Part shown: positions 1 to 6,729 of the stretch, piece after piece
Position numbering within the stretch: the stretch's first letter is position 1
Layout: each line of letters begins with the position of its first letter
Assembly (NCBI GenBank): GCA_947483345.1
Contig: CANKNL010000047.1
Span: forward strand, 1-14,270
DNA length: 14,270 nt
Origin: Chitinophagaceae bacterium
Lineage (GTDB): Bacteria > Bacteroidota > Bacteroidia > Chitinophagales > Chitinophagaceae
Reading direction: 5' to 3'
The notes under the pieces: model-generated
What the model saw: only the letters and a program-made list of their open reading frames with translations
Database searches by the model: none
What the model was told of the DNA's origin: nothing
Position numbers and translations under genes: made by a program

Positions 1-1
1 C

Positions 2-850
2 ATATCTACCGTAGGGTTTACCGAAGTAAGACCATTGTCGGAAGCTGGTCGCATTTTTACCATCCTGCTCATCCTGACTAATCTTGGCTTGTTCACCTAT
101 TTTGTAACCCTGCTTACCCGGTTTTTTTCGGATGGGGAATTTACTAAACTGTATAAACAGATTAAAATGGAAAACAGTATTCAACAATTAAATCAACATG
201 TTATCATTTGCGGTTTTGGACGAAACGGTAAAGAAAGTGCCCAAATTCTGTTCAACAATAAAATTCCATTTGTGGTACTGGAAGAAAAGAATGAACTGGA
301 GAATGATCTTGAATTTAAGGTCACTTATTTTATGAAGGGCGATGCTACAAAAGATGAGGTGTTGCTGGAAGCCGGTATTAAAAATGCCAGGGCGCTGATC
401 ATCACTTTGCCTGTAGATGCTGATAATTTATTTGTAGTACTTACAGCTAAACAGCTTAATCCGGGTTTGAAGGTCATCAGCAGGGCCTCTCAGGATTCAT
501 CAGTAAAAAAATTAAAAATTGCAGGGGCCGATAATGTGATCATGCCGGATAAAATAGGAGGTGCCCATATGGCTACGCTGGTTATGCTGCCCGATGTGGT
601 AGAAATGTTGTCTATTATGAGTACACAAAGCAATGATCAGTTTCGCATTGCCGAAATTAAGGTTAATAAAGACATGTCGCTTGGTGAACTGGATATGTGG
701 AGTAAAACCAATTGTACTATCCTGGGTGTAAAAAATTTAACGAATCACTATACGATTAACCCCAATGCCAATTGCCTGATAAAACCCGGAGAACGATTAA
801 TTGTGATGGGGAGTGATGAGCAGATTGAAAGTGCAAAAAAGCTTTTATGA
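2..850 (+). CDS. Potassium channel protein with RCK/TrkA-N domain (5' end missing)
   Basis: The frame is open from base 2, so the gene starts left of the window; 282 codons are visible. The first residues read ISTVGFTEV, which is the end of the pore helix and the K+ selectivity filter. A TTG at base 35 is therefore not the real start. A hydrophobic inner helix follows (about residues 19-41), then an RCK N-terminal Rossmann domain beginning HVIICGFGRNG (about residues 66-76), which carries the GxGxxG nucleotide-binding loop. The acidic LEEKNE at the end of beta-2 and the GDAT motif are also present. From about residue 214 an RCK-C (TrkA-C) domain closes the protein. The family consists of inner-membrane K+ channels gated by cytosolic ligand binding to the RCK ring. 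The filter reads TVGFT instead of TVGYG. The outer helix is outside the window. Confidence 0.9.
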   Translation: MSTVGFTEVRPLSEAGRIFTILLILTNLGLFTYFVTLLTRFFSDGEFTKLYKQIKMENSIQQLNQHVIICGFGRNGKESAQILFNNKIPFVVLEEKNELENDLEFKVTYFMKGDATKDEVLLEAGIKNARALIITLPVDADNLFVVLTAKQLNPGLKVISRASQDSSVKKLKIAGADNVIMPDKIGGAHMATLVMLPDVVEMLSIMSTQSNDQFRIAEIKVNKDMSLGELDMWSKTNCTILGVKNLTNHYTINPNANCLIKPGERLIVMGSDEQIESAKKLL

Positions 851-884
851 TCTCTAAAATTGCAGGGCAATAGATTAAAAGAAG

Positions 885-963
885 TTAAAAGTCAAAAATA
901 AAAAGAAGAAGGCTTGCAATGTTGCCGAATACGCAATTCAATTTTTTGATTTTTGACTTTTAA
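885..963. repeat. 15-bp perfect inverted repeat built of heptamers
   Basis: The left arm TTAAAAGTCAAAAAT (885-899) is the exact reverse complement of the right arm ATTTTTGACTTTTAA (949-963), with 49 bp between. The right arm covers the TAA stop codon (960-962) of the minus-strand arginase-like gene. On the minus strand this end reads as three consecutive 7-mers, TTAAAAG then TCAAAAA twice. The long spacer makes a simple rho-independent terminator unlikely. It lies between convergent genes and could still help end transcription, or it could be a copy of a dispersed intergenic repeat. Confidence 0.7.
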
Positions 964-2087
964 TCCCTCTCCTGTGCTCTCAACCACCTTTCAGGTATTT
1001 CGTTCTGGCTGGCATGGGCATAATCGTTATAGCTGCAAGGGATAAATTTTTTGTTAGGCAGCTGCATCCACCACCTGCCTGTTTTTTTGCTTTGCAAAAA
1101 AACAGATTCCACTTCAGTAAAACGGGTATGGTATTCATTAAAATAATCCCTGTCCTCAAGCGAAGCTTCTTGTTTACTTTTACTTTTGCCATCAATATAA
1201 TACCAAAGCATTTGTGAAATTTGTTTAGCCGTTAATTCTTTTACATCCTGTTGCGGCAGGTATCCATAAATACCAAAACTGGTTACTTTAGAACTCAAAC
1301 CTGCGAATCTGGCAAGCACACAGGCTTCCTCTCCGGTAAATCCATTGGGACTTTCAATGCTGGCCGGTGAGTCGCTGTTTTTAATGGCACTGATATCAAA
1401 ACTCAGTAAATGGGTGTTTCTGATAACAGGTTCCATCTCGTCTAAATTTTCGCGTGCAGCACCCACCCGATAACAATCAAATCTAAGCTTATCCATAGTT
1501 TCAAGCATACGGGGATGCACAAAATAACTTTGAAAGCCAATATGGTTGTAATGCTTTACCAGGTTGGGTTCGCCGGTGAGCATTTCGAGTAAAAAATTTT
1601 CACTCCGTAAGGGATTTTCGCCTTTCAGGTTTATGGTTGCATCAATGCAGGTGGCTTCTACCACCTGCTGTAATTCTTTATAAGCAAAATATTGCGGCAG
1701 GGTAATATCATGCGATCCGCCCAAAATAACAACGTTTTTATGCAGCCGTAATAATTCGGCCAACACCGTTTTTACAGCGGCATAACTATCCTGTAAAGTG
1801 GCGCCTGTTTTTATATTGCCAATGTCGGCAATAACCATATCGGTATGCCAGTAATGTAATTTATATAATTGTTTTCGGATACAATCGGCGGCATGATGGC
1901 CACCATCAAAAATGCCGCTGCCTCTGGTTTCATTAATACCAACTAAAACAATGTCAGCATCAGTAATATCCGGAAGCTCATTTACATAAATGGCCATATG
2001 TTTAGCAAGTTGGCCATCGGTATAGCCATTGTCCTCATTCAACTCATGAATGGATATGGCTGTTAAAAAATCATGCAGGTCGTACAT
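960..2087 (-). CDS. Arginase/formiminoglutamase-family protein with degenerate metal site
   Basis: 375 residues. The ureohydrolase fold is recognisable from VILGGSHD (residues 120-127, the GGxHS region), CIDATIN (147-153, the DAHxD region) and SFDIS (229-233, the SxDxD region). Arginases and formiminoglutamases bind two Mn ions through one His and Asp/His/Asp plus Asp/Asp. Here H126, D149 and D231 remain. The other ligand positions are T151, N153 and S233. The protein probably lacks a normal binuclear site, so its enzyme activity (arginine, agmatine or formiminoglutamate hydrolysis) cannot be assumed. The roughly 60 C-terminal residues, including GRWWMQLP, extend beyond the catalytic core. 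No histidine- or arginine-pathway gene is beside it. The start at 2087 gives a normal family N-terminus, and a TAnnTTTG box lies 13 bp upstream. Confidence 0.8.
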   Translation of the reverse strand: MYDLHDFLTAISIHELNEDNGYTDGQLAKHMAIYVNELPDITDADIVLVGINETRGSGIFDGGHHAADCIRKQLYKLHYWHTDMVIADIGNIKTGATLQDSYAAVKTVLAELLRLHKNVVILGGSHDITLPQYFAYKELQQVVEATCIDATINLKGENPLRSENFLLEMLTGEPNLVKHYNHIGFQSYFVHPRMLETMDKLRFDCYRVGAARENLDEMEPVIRNTHLLSFDISAIKNSDSPASIESPNGFTGEEACVLARFAGLSSKVTSFGIYGYLPQQDVKELTAKQISQMLWYYIDGKSKSKQEASLEDRDYFNEYHTRFTEVESVFLQSKKTGRWWMQLPNKKFIPCSYNDYAHASQNEIPERWLRAQERD

Positions 2088-2100
2088 TTCAAAATTTTAA

Positions 2101-2108
2101 CAAACCTA
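2101..2108 (-). promoter_or_regulatory. Candidate -7 box TAGGTTTG for the arginase-like gene
   Basis: This is an exact match to the Bacteroidota -7 consensus TAnnTTTG, 13 bp before the start codon at 2087. No convincing TTTG -33 element lies at the usual spacing of about 19 bp; a TTTG sits 12 bp upstream of the box. A short leader would result. The match could be chance in AT-rich DNA. Confidence 0.35.
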
Positions 2109-2184
2109 ATTTATTAATTTCAAAAACCGGATTTGCAATTGTAAAATATGATAAATGTTATGTTTTTTCAACTGTGTAAATTCT

Positions 2185-2192
2185 TAACTTCG
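2185..2192 (+). promoter_or_regulatory. Candidate -7 box TAACTTCG for korA
   Basis: One mismatch from TAnnTTTG, 19 bp before the korA ATG at 2212, with a T-run (2162-2168) around the expected -33 position. The same TTAACTTCG string occurs before the 79-aa gene at 6195. The leader has no Shine-Dalgarno, as is usual in this phylum. Confidence 0.4.
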
Positions 2193-2211
2193 CAAAACAA
2201 TAAATGACATT

Positions 2212-4068
2212 ATGAGTAATAAGCAGGAAATATTAAGTGATGTAGTAATTAAATTTGCAGGCGACAGTGGTGATGGTATGCAGTTAACCGGAAGTCAGTT
2301 TACCAACAATACAGCTATGTTGGGCATTGATTTGGCAACATTCCCTGATTTTCCGGCAGAGATTCGGGCTCCGATAGGTACAATACCCGGTGTGAGCGGT
2401 TACCAGCTTAGGTTTTCATCTGACCGTGTATTTACACCCGGTGATGCCTGTGATGTATTGGTTGCCATGAATGCGGCAGCATTAAAATCAAATTTACATG
2501 GCCTAAAGCCTGGTGGAAGGATAATAGCCAATGAAGATGGGTTTGATTCAAAAAATTTAAGGCTGGCAAATTATGCCGAGGGCGTAAACCCCCTGGAAGA
2601 TGATAGCTTGGGTAATTATGAAGTGATTAGAATGGATGTAACCAAGATGACGAGAGAGGCCTTAAAGGATATCACCATGGGGATAAAGGAAAAAGACCGT
2701 GCAAAAAATATGTTTGTACTGGGTTTTTTGTATTGGATGTACAACCGCGATATGGATAGTACAGTTGATTTTATTAAAGAAAAATTTGGTAAAAAACCGG
2801 AGATATTTGAAAGTAATGTGAAGGCTTTAAAAGCAGGTTATCATTATGGTGATACAACAGAAACGTTTACCACACGCTATACAGTTGCAAAAGCAAAGAT
2901 GGATCCGGGTTCTTATAGGTCTATTATGGGTAACCAGGCGGTGTCTTTTGGCTTAATTGCTGCGTCGCAAAAGAGTGGCTTACCATTATTTTTAGGCAGT
3001 TACCCCATAACGCCTGCCAGTGATATTTTGCATGATTTAAGTAAGTATAAAAATTTTGGCATTAAAACTTTTCAGGCCGAAGATGAAATTGCTGCCATTG
3101 CATCGGCTATTGGCGCCAGTTATGGCGGTAATTTGGCTGTAACAACAAGTAGTGGCCCAGGTATCGCATTAAAAGGCGAGGCCATGGGTTTGGCTGTGAT
3201 GCTTGAGATTCCATTGATTATTATAAATATTCAAAGAGGCGGCCCATCAACGGGGTTACCAACAAAGACCGAGCAAAGCGACCTGATGCAGGCATACTAT
3301 GGCCGTAATGGTGAATGTCCTATGCCGATCATTTCGGCATCAACGCCCAGTGATTGCTTTAGTGCAGTATATGAAGCAGTAAGAATTTCGGTTCAGCATA
3401 TGACACCTGTTATGTTTTTAAGTGATGGCTATATCGCCAATGGTGCCGAGCCCTGGAAATATCCACAGGCTGCCGATCTTGCTGAAATTCAAACTCAGTT
3501 CGCCTCTCAGAATTCTGTTGAGTATATGGATAAGAATGGGAAATTTCAACCGTATAAAAGAAATGAGAAATTAGTTCGCCCATGGGCCATACCCGGAACA
3601 CCCGGATTAGAACACCGTGTGGGTGGGCTGGAAAAACAAGATATAACCGGCAATATCTGCTATGAGCCTGAAAATCATGAATTTATGATTAAAACCCGGC
3701 AAGCCAAAGTTGATTTAATTGCTAATTTTATTCCAGATCAACAATTGGATAGTGGCCCCGAAAAAGGAAAAGTATTGGTGTTGGGATGGGGAAGTACTTA
3801 TGGTGCTATTAAAAGCGCCTGCAGCGATTTACAAAAAGAAGGACTTGCCGTGTCTCATGCACATCTGCGTTATATAAGGCCTTTCCCTAAAAATCTGGGT
3901 GACATTCTGAAAAATTTTGATACTGTTTTAATTCCGGAAATCAATAACGGACAACTTGTAAAAATTATTCGTGATGTTTATTTTGTAGATGCAAAACCTT
4001 ACAATAAAATCATGGGGATACCAATTACAAAAGGCGAGTTGATCAATAAAATTAAAGGGTTGCTTTAA
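2212..4068 (+). CDS. korA: 2-oxoglutarate/2-oxoacid:ferredoxin oxidoreductase, fused gamma-alpha subunit
   Basis: 618 residues. The N-terminal gamma domain (about 10-200) opens with VIKFAGDSGDGMQLTGSQF and includes FPDFPAEIRAP. The alpha pyrimidine-binding domain starts near residue 240 and carries the YPITPASDI motif (from 264), FQAEDEIAAI, TTSSGPG and QRGGPSTGLPTKTEQSDL (343 onward). A transketolase-C-like domain (about 520-618) contains LGWGSTYGAI and LRYIRPFP. This length and order are typical of bacterial KorA-type proteins. The enzyme oxidatively decarboxylates a 2-oxoacid to an acyl-CoA while reducing ferredoxin, and it needs the beta subunit KorB for thiamine diphosphate and the Fe-S cluster. 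No beta subunit lies on either side: the upstream gene is divergent and the downstream gene convergent. 2-Oxoglutarate is the likeliest substrate, but other 2-oxoacids cannot be excluded from sequence. Confidence 0.93.
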   Translation: MSNKQEILSDVVIKFAGDSGDGMQLTGSQFTNNTAMLGIDLATFPDFPAEIRAPIGTIPGVSGYQLRFSSDRVFTPGDACDVLVAMNAAALKSNLHGLKPGGRIIANEDGFDSKNLRLANYAEGVNPLEDDSLGNYEVIRMDVTKMTREALKDITMGIKEKDRAKNMFVLGFLYWMYNRDMDSTVDFIKEKFGKKPEIFESNVKALKAGYHYGDTTETFTTRYTVAKAKMDPGSYRSIMGNQAVSFGLIAASQKSGLPLFLGSYPITPASDILHDLSKYKNFGIKTFQAEDEIAAIASAIGASYGGNLAVTTSSGPGIALKGEAMGLAVMLEIPLIIINIQRGGPSTGLPTKTEQSDLMQAYYGRNGECPMPIISASTPSDCFSAVYEAVRISVQHMTPVMFLSDGYIANGAEPWKYPQAADLAEIQTQFASQNSVEYMDKNGKFQPYKRNEKLVRPWAIPGTPGLEHRVGGLEKQDITGNICYEPENHEFMIKTRQAKVDLIANFIPDQQLDSGPEKGKVLVLGWGSTYGAIKSACSDLQKEGLAVSHAHLRYIRPFPKNLGDILKNFDTVLIPEINNGQLVKIIRDVYFVDAKPYNKIMGIPITKGELINKIKGLL

Positions 4069-4171
4069 TGAGTTCAATATCTATATACATAGGCACTAAG
4101 GGTTATTCATTTTGAATAGGTAGGCGATTTGATTAAACCCTTTGATTGTATTGGATTTCATATTAATAATA

Positions 4172-4215
4172 TATAGAAAATGCCCTTTCGAGTAAACGAA
4201 AGGGCATTTTCTATA
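4172..4215. terminator. Bidirectional terminator hairpin, 19-bp perfect stem
   Basis: TATAGAAAATGCCCTTTCG (4172-4190) is exactly complementary to 4197-4215, with a 6-nt loop (AGTAAA). The GC-rich top of the stem and the A/T-rich base give a T-run on the 3' side on either strand. It sits between the convergent ends of korA (4068) and the outer-membrane protein gene (4227), so it can serve both. The preceding 100 bp (4069-4171) hold no gene I can support. Confidence 0.88.
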
Positions 4216-4226
4216 ATATCGTTTCA

Positions 4227-5162
4227 TTATCTTCTTACTTTTTCTCTGCCAAATGTATAACCAATTTTAAGGTTGAAAGTAAAGTAGGCATCATTATTTT
4301 TAGTGTTTCCACGTTGATCACCTGCATTGGTAATATGCGAAGGTGTTAATTCATATTGGCGGTCGTTTAGCAATAGCGCATTTGCTAATTTAGCTCCTGT
4401 GAAATAATTGGAATACAAAGTAGGATCAATATATTCACTGCTTACATCATCCAGGTAATCGGTCATCAATGTGCGGTAAACAAATTCAGCTCTAATATTT
4501 AAACTCGTACCTAAGTCGTATTTAATACCTAAACCTAAGGGAATATTGAGTTGGTTTAAATTATACGGCTTTCTGTTTGGATATTCAGCAAATCCCTGTC
4601 CTTCTGTACTTAATGGTTGTAAGTCAACCGTTTTACCACCTAATGTTGTTTGCGGTTTAAATGAGAAAAACCCAACACCTGCCAACAGGTAAGGAGAGAA
4701 AAGAGGCGGTTCTTTATCCTCATTATTTTTATTAAAAATATACAAAGGATGAATTTCAAGGCCAAGCATAAAATCAGTAATCTTCGATTTAAAGTTCAAA
4801 TTTCTTTCATATCTGCCCCAGGTAGATGGGGCTACTTTTTTAAGTACTTTATCATCGGCCGTAACCTGGCCAAAAGTAGCTTCCAGCCTTAAAGCAAACA
4901 TATATTGATACATGGCACTCAGATAAATACTGCCCGCGAACTGGGTTTTACCTAAATTTAAATCTTTTACAAACTTTTTACCTATCCCCTTATTGCCTCC
5001 TATATCAGATAGGCAGTTCATGGCACCAATTGAAGCTCCCAGTTCAAATGTAACAGGGTTATCGTAATATTTAGTATCGTAAAAATAATACTGTGCCGAA
5101 GCTTTATTTACAGGAAGAATCAGCATAATAAAAATGCCGAAAAGAATTGTAATTTTTCTCAT
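4227..5162 (-). CDS. Outer-membrane beta-barrel protein, DUF6089/PorG-like
   Basis: 311 residues with a clear signal peptide: K/R start, hydrophobic core ITILFGIFIMLILPV, and a cleavage site after ASA (residue 23). The mature part shows alternating aromatic/polar strands of an outer-membrane barrel. Examples are FELGASIGAMNCLSDIGG near the start, LSAMYQYMFALRLEATFG, NIPLGLGIKYDLG and the C-terminal strand FNLKIGYTFG. The ELGxxxGxxNxxxDIGG opening resembles DUF6089 proteins, the group that includes PorG of the type IX secretion system. I cannot show that this one is PorG. Its start is preceded by AAGGA about 9 bp upstream. The stop codon faces the 4172-4215 terminator, and the gene follows nth by 91 bp in the same direction. 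Confidence 0.8.
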   Translation of the reverse strand: MRKITILFGIFIMLILPVNKASAQYYFYDTKYYDNPVTFELGASIGAMNCLSDIGGNKGIGKKFVKDLNLGKTQFAGSIYLSAMYQYMFALRLEATFGQVTADDKVLKKVAPSTWGRYERNLNFKSKITDFMLGLEIHPLYIFNKNNEDKEPPLFSPYLLAGVGFFSFKPQTTLGGKTVDLQPLSTEGQGFAEYPNRKPYNLNQLNIPLGLGIKYDLGTSLNIRAEFVYRTLMTDYLDDVSSEYIDPTLYSNYFTGAKLANALLLNDRQYELTPSHITNAGDQRGNTKNNDAYFTFNLKIGYTFGREKVRR

Positions 5163-5253
5163 TTAGTTATATCCTTTTTTAATAGGTTTTGGCTGGGGTT
5201 TTAAAAGGATCAGCTATATTATGCAAATAAAACGATTATTATGCAATTAAAAA

Positions 5254-5898
5254 TCAACTTTTAAAATTTTTCTTAACATATTTACAGATGCTCTTTAAGC
5301 CGCATTCGCTGCATCTGGGATTACGGGCAGTACAAATATATCTTCCGTGCAATATTAGCCAATGGTGGGCTATGTGTACCAGCGGTTGGGGTAAATAAAT
5401 GATTAATTGTTTTTCTGCCGCTAATGGCGTTTTTGCATTTAAGGTGAGGCCCAGTCTGGCACTTACTCTAAATACATGGGTATCTACCGCCATGTTTGGT
5501 TGTTTATCAACAACAGAGGTAATGACATTGGCTGTTTTTCGGCCAACACCCGGCAATTGTATCAATTCATCCACCGTCATTGGTACGGTGCCATTAAATT
5601 TATCCAATAACATGTTCGACATGCCGATCAAATGCCTGGTCTTGTTATTTGGATAAGAAATACTTTTTATTAAGGGAAACAAATCATCAAATTTGGCCTT
5701 ACTCATTGATGCGGCATCGGGATATTTTTTAAAAATAAATGGTGTAGTAAGATTGACTCTCTTATCGGTACATTGTGCCGATAAGATTACCGATACCAGT
5801 AATTGAAAAGGGTTGTCATAAATCAGTTCTGTTTCAGCATCGGGCGCAAAGTGCGAGAAATAATCTGTAAAAAACTGATACCGCTCCTTTCTGGTCAT
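5254..5898 (-). CDS. nth: Endonuclease III, Fe-S DNA glycosylase/AP lyase
   Basis: 214 residues, the usual length. The helix-hairpin-helix LPGVGRKTANVI (115-126) carries catalytic Lys121, and VDTHVFRV (138-145) carries catalytic Asp139. The [4Fe-4S] loop C189-x6-C196-x2-C199-x5-C205 is complete. LSAQCTDKRVN (39-49) is the family's N-terminal motif. The enzyme removes oxidised pyrimidines and cuts the abasic site during base excision repair. The start codon comes directly after the T-run of an intrinsic terminator (hairpin 5908-5926), which leaves no room for a separate promoter downstream of the hairpin. Transcription must therefore pass through it. Nothing in the protein suggests loss of function. 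Confidence 0.97.
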   Translation of the reverse strand: MTRKERYQFFTDYFSHFAPDAETELIYDNPFQLLVSVILSAQCTDKRVNLTTPFIFKKYPDAASMSKAKFDDLFPLIKSISYPNNKTRHLIGMSNMLLDKFNGTVPMTVDELIQLPGVGRKTANVITSVVDKQPNMAVDTHVFRVSARLGLTLNAKTPLAAEKQLIIYLPQPLVHIAHHWLILHGRYICTARNPRCSECGLKSICKYVKKNFKS

Positions 5899-5926
5899 AA
5901 AAAAAATCTCCTGCTTTTGGCAGGAG
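5899..5926 (-). terminator. Intrinsic terminator or attenuator just before nth
   Basis: On the minus strand CTCCTGC pairs with GCAGGAG (7 GC-rich pairs, 5-nt loop; arms 5920-5926 and 5908-5914). The sequence ATTTTTTTT follows directly and ends at the nth ATG (5898). This is a textbook rho-independent terminator for the transcript of the 79-aa gene (5956-6195). Its position makes it part of the leader of any transcript that reaches nth, so it may act as an attenuator. Confidence 0.8.
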
Positions 5927-5955
5927 TATAAAATTACGGTAAAAGGCTTATCAAA

Positions 5956-6195
5956 CTAAGCCTGAGGCGAAAGTTCTGCAACTGCTTTTTCAGCATAGTT
6001 TAAAATAAAGTTGATGGTTTGCTGGCTTGGTGACATTCTTAGTGTTTCAAGCCTTTTTTGGGCCGAGGTTATCACTTCAAATTTTTCACGAAGACTCCAA
6101 TCTGTTTCCAAAGCAGCTTTTATTAAAACTGTTTGTAATGGGGAAGTTTCATGATACAAGTACTGTAATAGATCTTCCGGGGTAAAATTGTGCAT
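5956..6195 (-). CDS. Small hypothetical protein, 79 aa
   Basis: I do not recognise a named family. The protein is soluble and mostly predicted helical, with acidic N-terminal LLQYLYHETS, a central ALETDWSLREKFEVI stretch and the amphipathic segment TINFILNYAEKAVAEL. The LLxYLYxE opening is reminiscent of the N-terminal part of anti-sigma factors, but there is no zinc motif and no membrane segment, so this is only a resemblance. The start at 6195 is the only plausible one, since the next Met is at residue 54. A TAACTTCG box ends 2 bp before the ATG. It stands between the divIC-like gene and nth in the same direction, and its 3' end is followed by the terminator at 5899-5926. Confidence 0.72.
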   Translation of the reverse strand: MHNFTPEDLLQYLYHETSPLQTVLIKAALETDWSLREKFEVITSAQKRLETLRMSPSQQTINFILNYAEKAVAELSPQA

Positions 6196-6197
6196 AG

Positions 6198-6205
6198 CGA
6201 AGTTA
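6198..6205 (-). promoter_or_regulatory. Candidate -7 box TAACTTCG, 2 bp from the 79-aa gene
   Basis: One mismatch from TAnnTTTG, and identical to the box before korA. Only 2 bp separate it from the ATG at 6195, so use of this box would give a leaderless transcript. A TTTAA lies at roughly -33 spacing. Alternatively the gene is transcribed from further up, through the divIC-like gene. Confidence 0.3.
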
Positions 6206-6287
6206 AGTTGCTTGTGTTAAGAGATTAAATATCCATATCCGCTTACTTAAACGATTGTTGTAGTGGAATATTGCTATTAAGCCTAAA

Positions 6288-6668
6288 TTATTTATTTTCA
6301 ACTGGGTTTACAACAATAAAAAGATCTTCATTATCTTTTTTCATCATGTATTTTTCCCGGGCATATTTTTCAATACTTTGAGCATTATTTTTCAATAAAT
6401 CCAATTCCTGATTGGATTTTTTAATCAGGTTCTTAAAATGTTGCTCACTATTTTGTAATTCATTTAGCTTTTCTCTACGTTCAAAATTTGATAATATATC
6501 CTTGGGGTCAAAGAATAACATCCATATTACAAAAAATACACCTGTAAGCAGATATTTATTTGTAAGCCAAGAAGGAAGCATACCCAAACCTAATTTAAGT
6601 CTGCCTGACTGATCGGGTAAACCTGCTTGCGGTTTTGTAGAAGTTGTATTTTCTGAACGTTCTTCCAT
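6288..6668 (-). CDS. Septum formation initiator, FtsB/DivIC family
   Basis: 126 residues. There is one membrane segment (about 39-53, YLLTGVFFVIWMLFF), then a periplasmic coiled coil (about 58-105, rich in E/K/Q/L heptads), then AREKYMMKKDNEDLFIV, the signature end of Bacteroidota DivIC-like proteins. Proteins of this family join FtsL and FtsQ at the division septum. The 29 cytoplasmic residues before Met30 are Pro/Gln/Ser-rich. Met30 (codon at 6581-6579) is an alternative start that would give a shorter N-terminus more typical of the family; neither start has a clear ribosome site. It follows eno by 61 bp, an eno-ftsB order also known in some Proteobacteria. Confidence 0.87.
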   Translation of the reverse strand: MEERSENTTSTKPQAGLPDQSGRLKLGLGMLPSWLTNKYLLTGVFFVIWMLFFDPKDILSNFERREKLNELQNSEQHFKNLIKKSNQELDLLKNNAQSIEKYAREKYMMKKDNEDLFIVVNPVENK

Positions 6669-6729
6669 AAGTGAACTGTTTCTTGCTTAACCCTTTTGTG
6701 TTATTTCTAATAAAACGATAAGCATTTCA

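Noticed and set aside
35..850. TTG at base 35 as the start of the channel protein
   Set aside because: The frame is open upstream to base 2 and encodes the selectivity filter, so the gene is simply cut by the window edge.
885..963. Insertion-sequence ends or attachment sites
   Set aside because: Only 49 bp lie between the arms, with no transposase or flanking direct repeat.
4068..4115. Short ORF overlapping the korA stop (ATG at 4068) as a remnant of korB
   Set aside because: It encodes about 15 residues with no resemblance to the KorB N-terminus.
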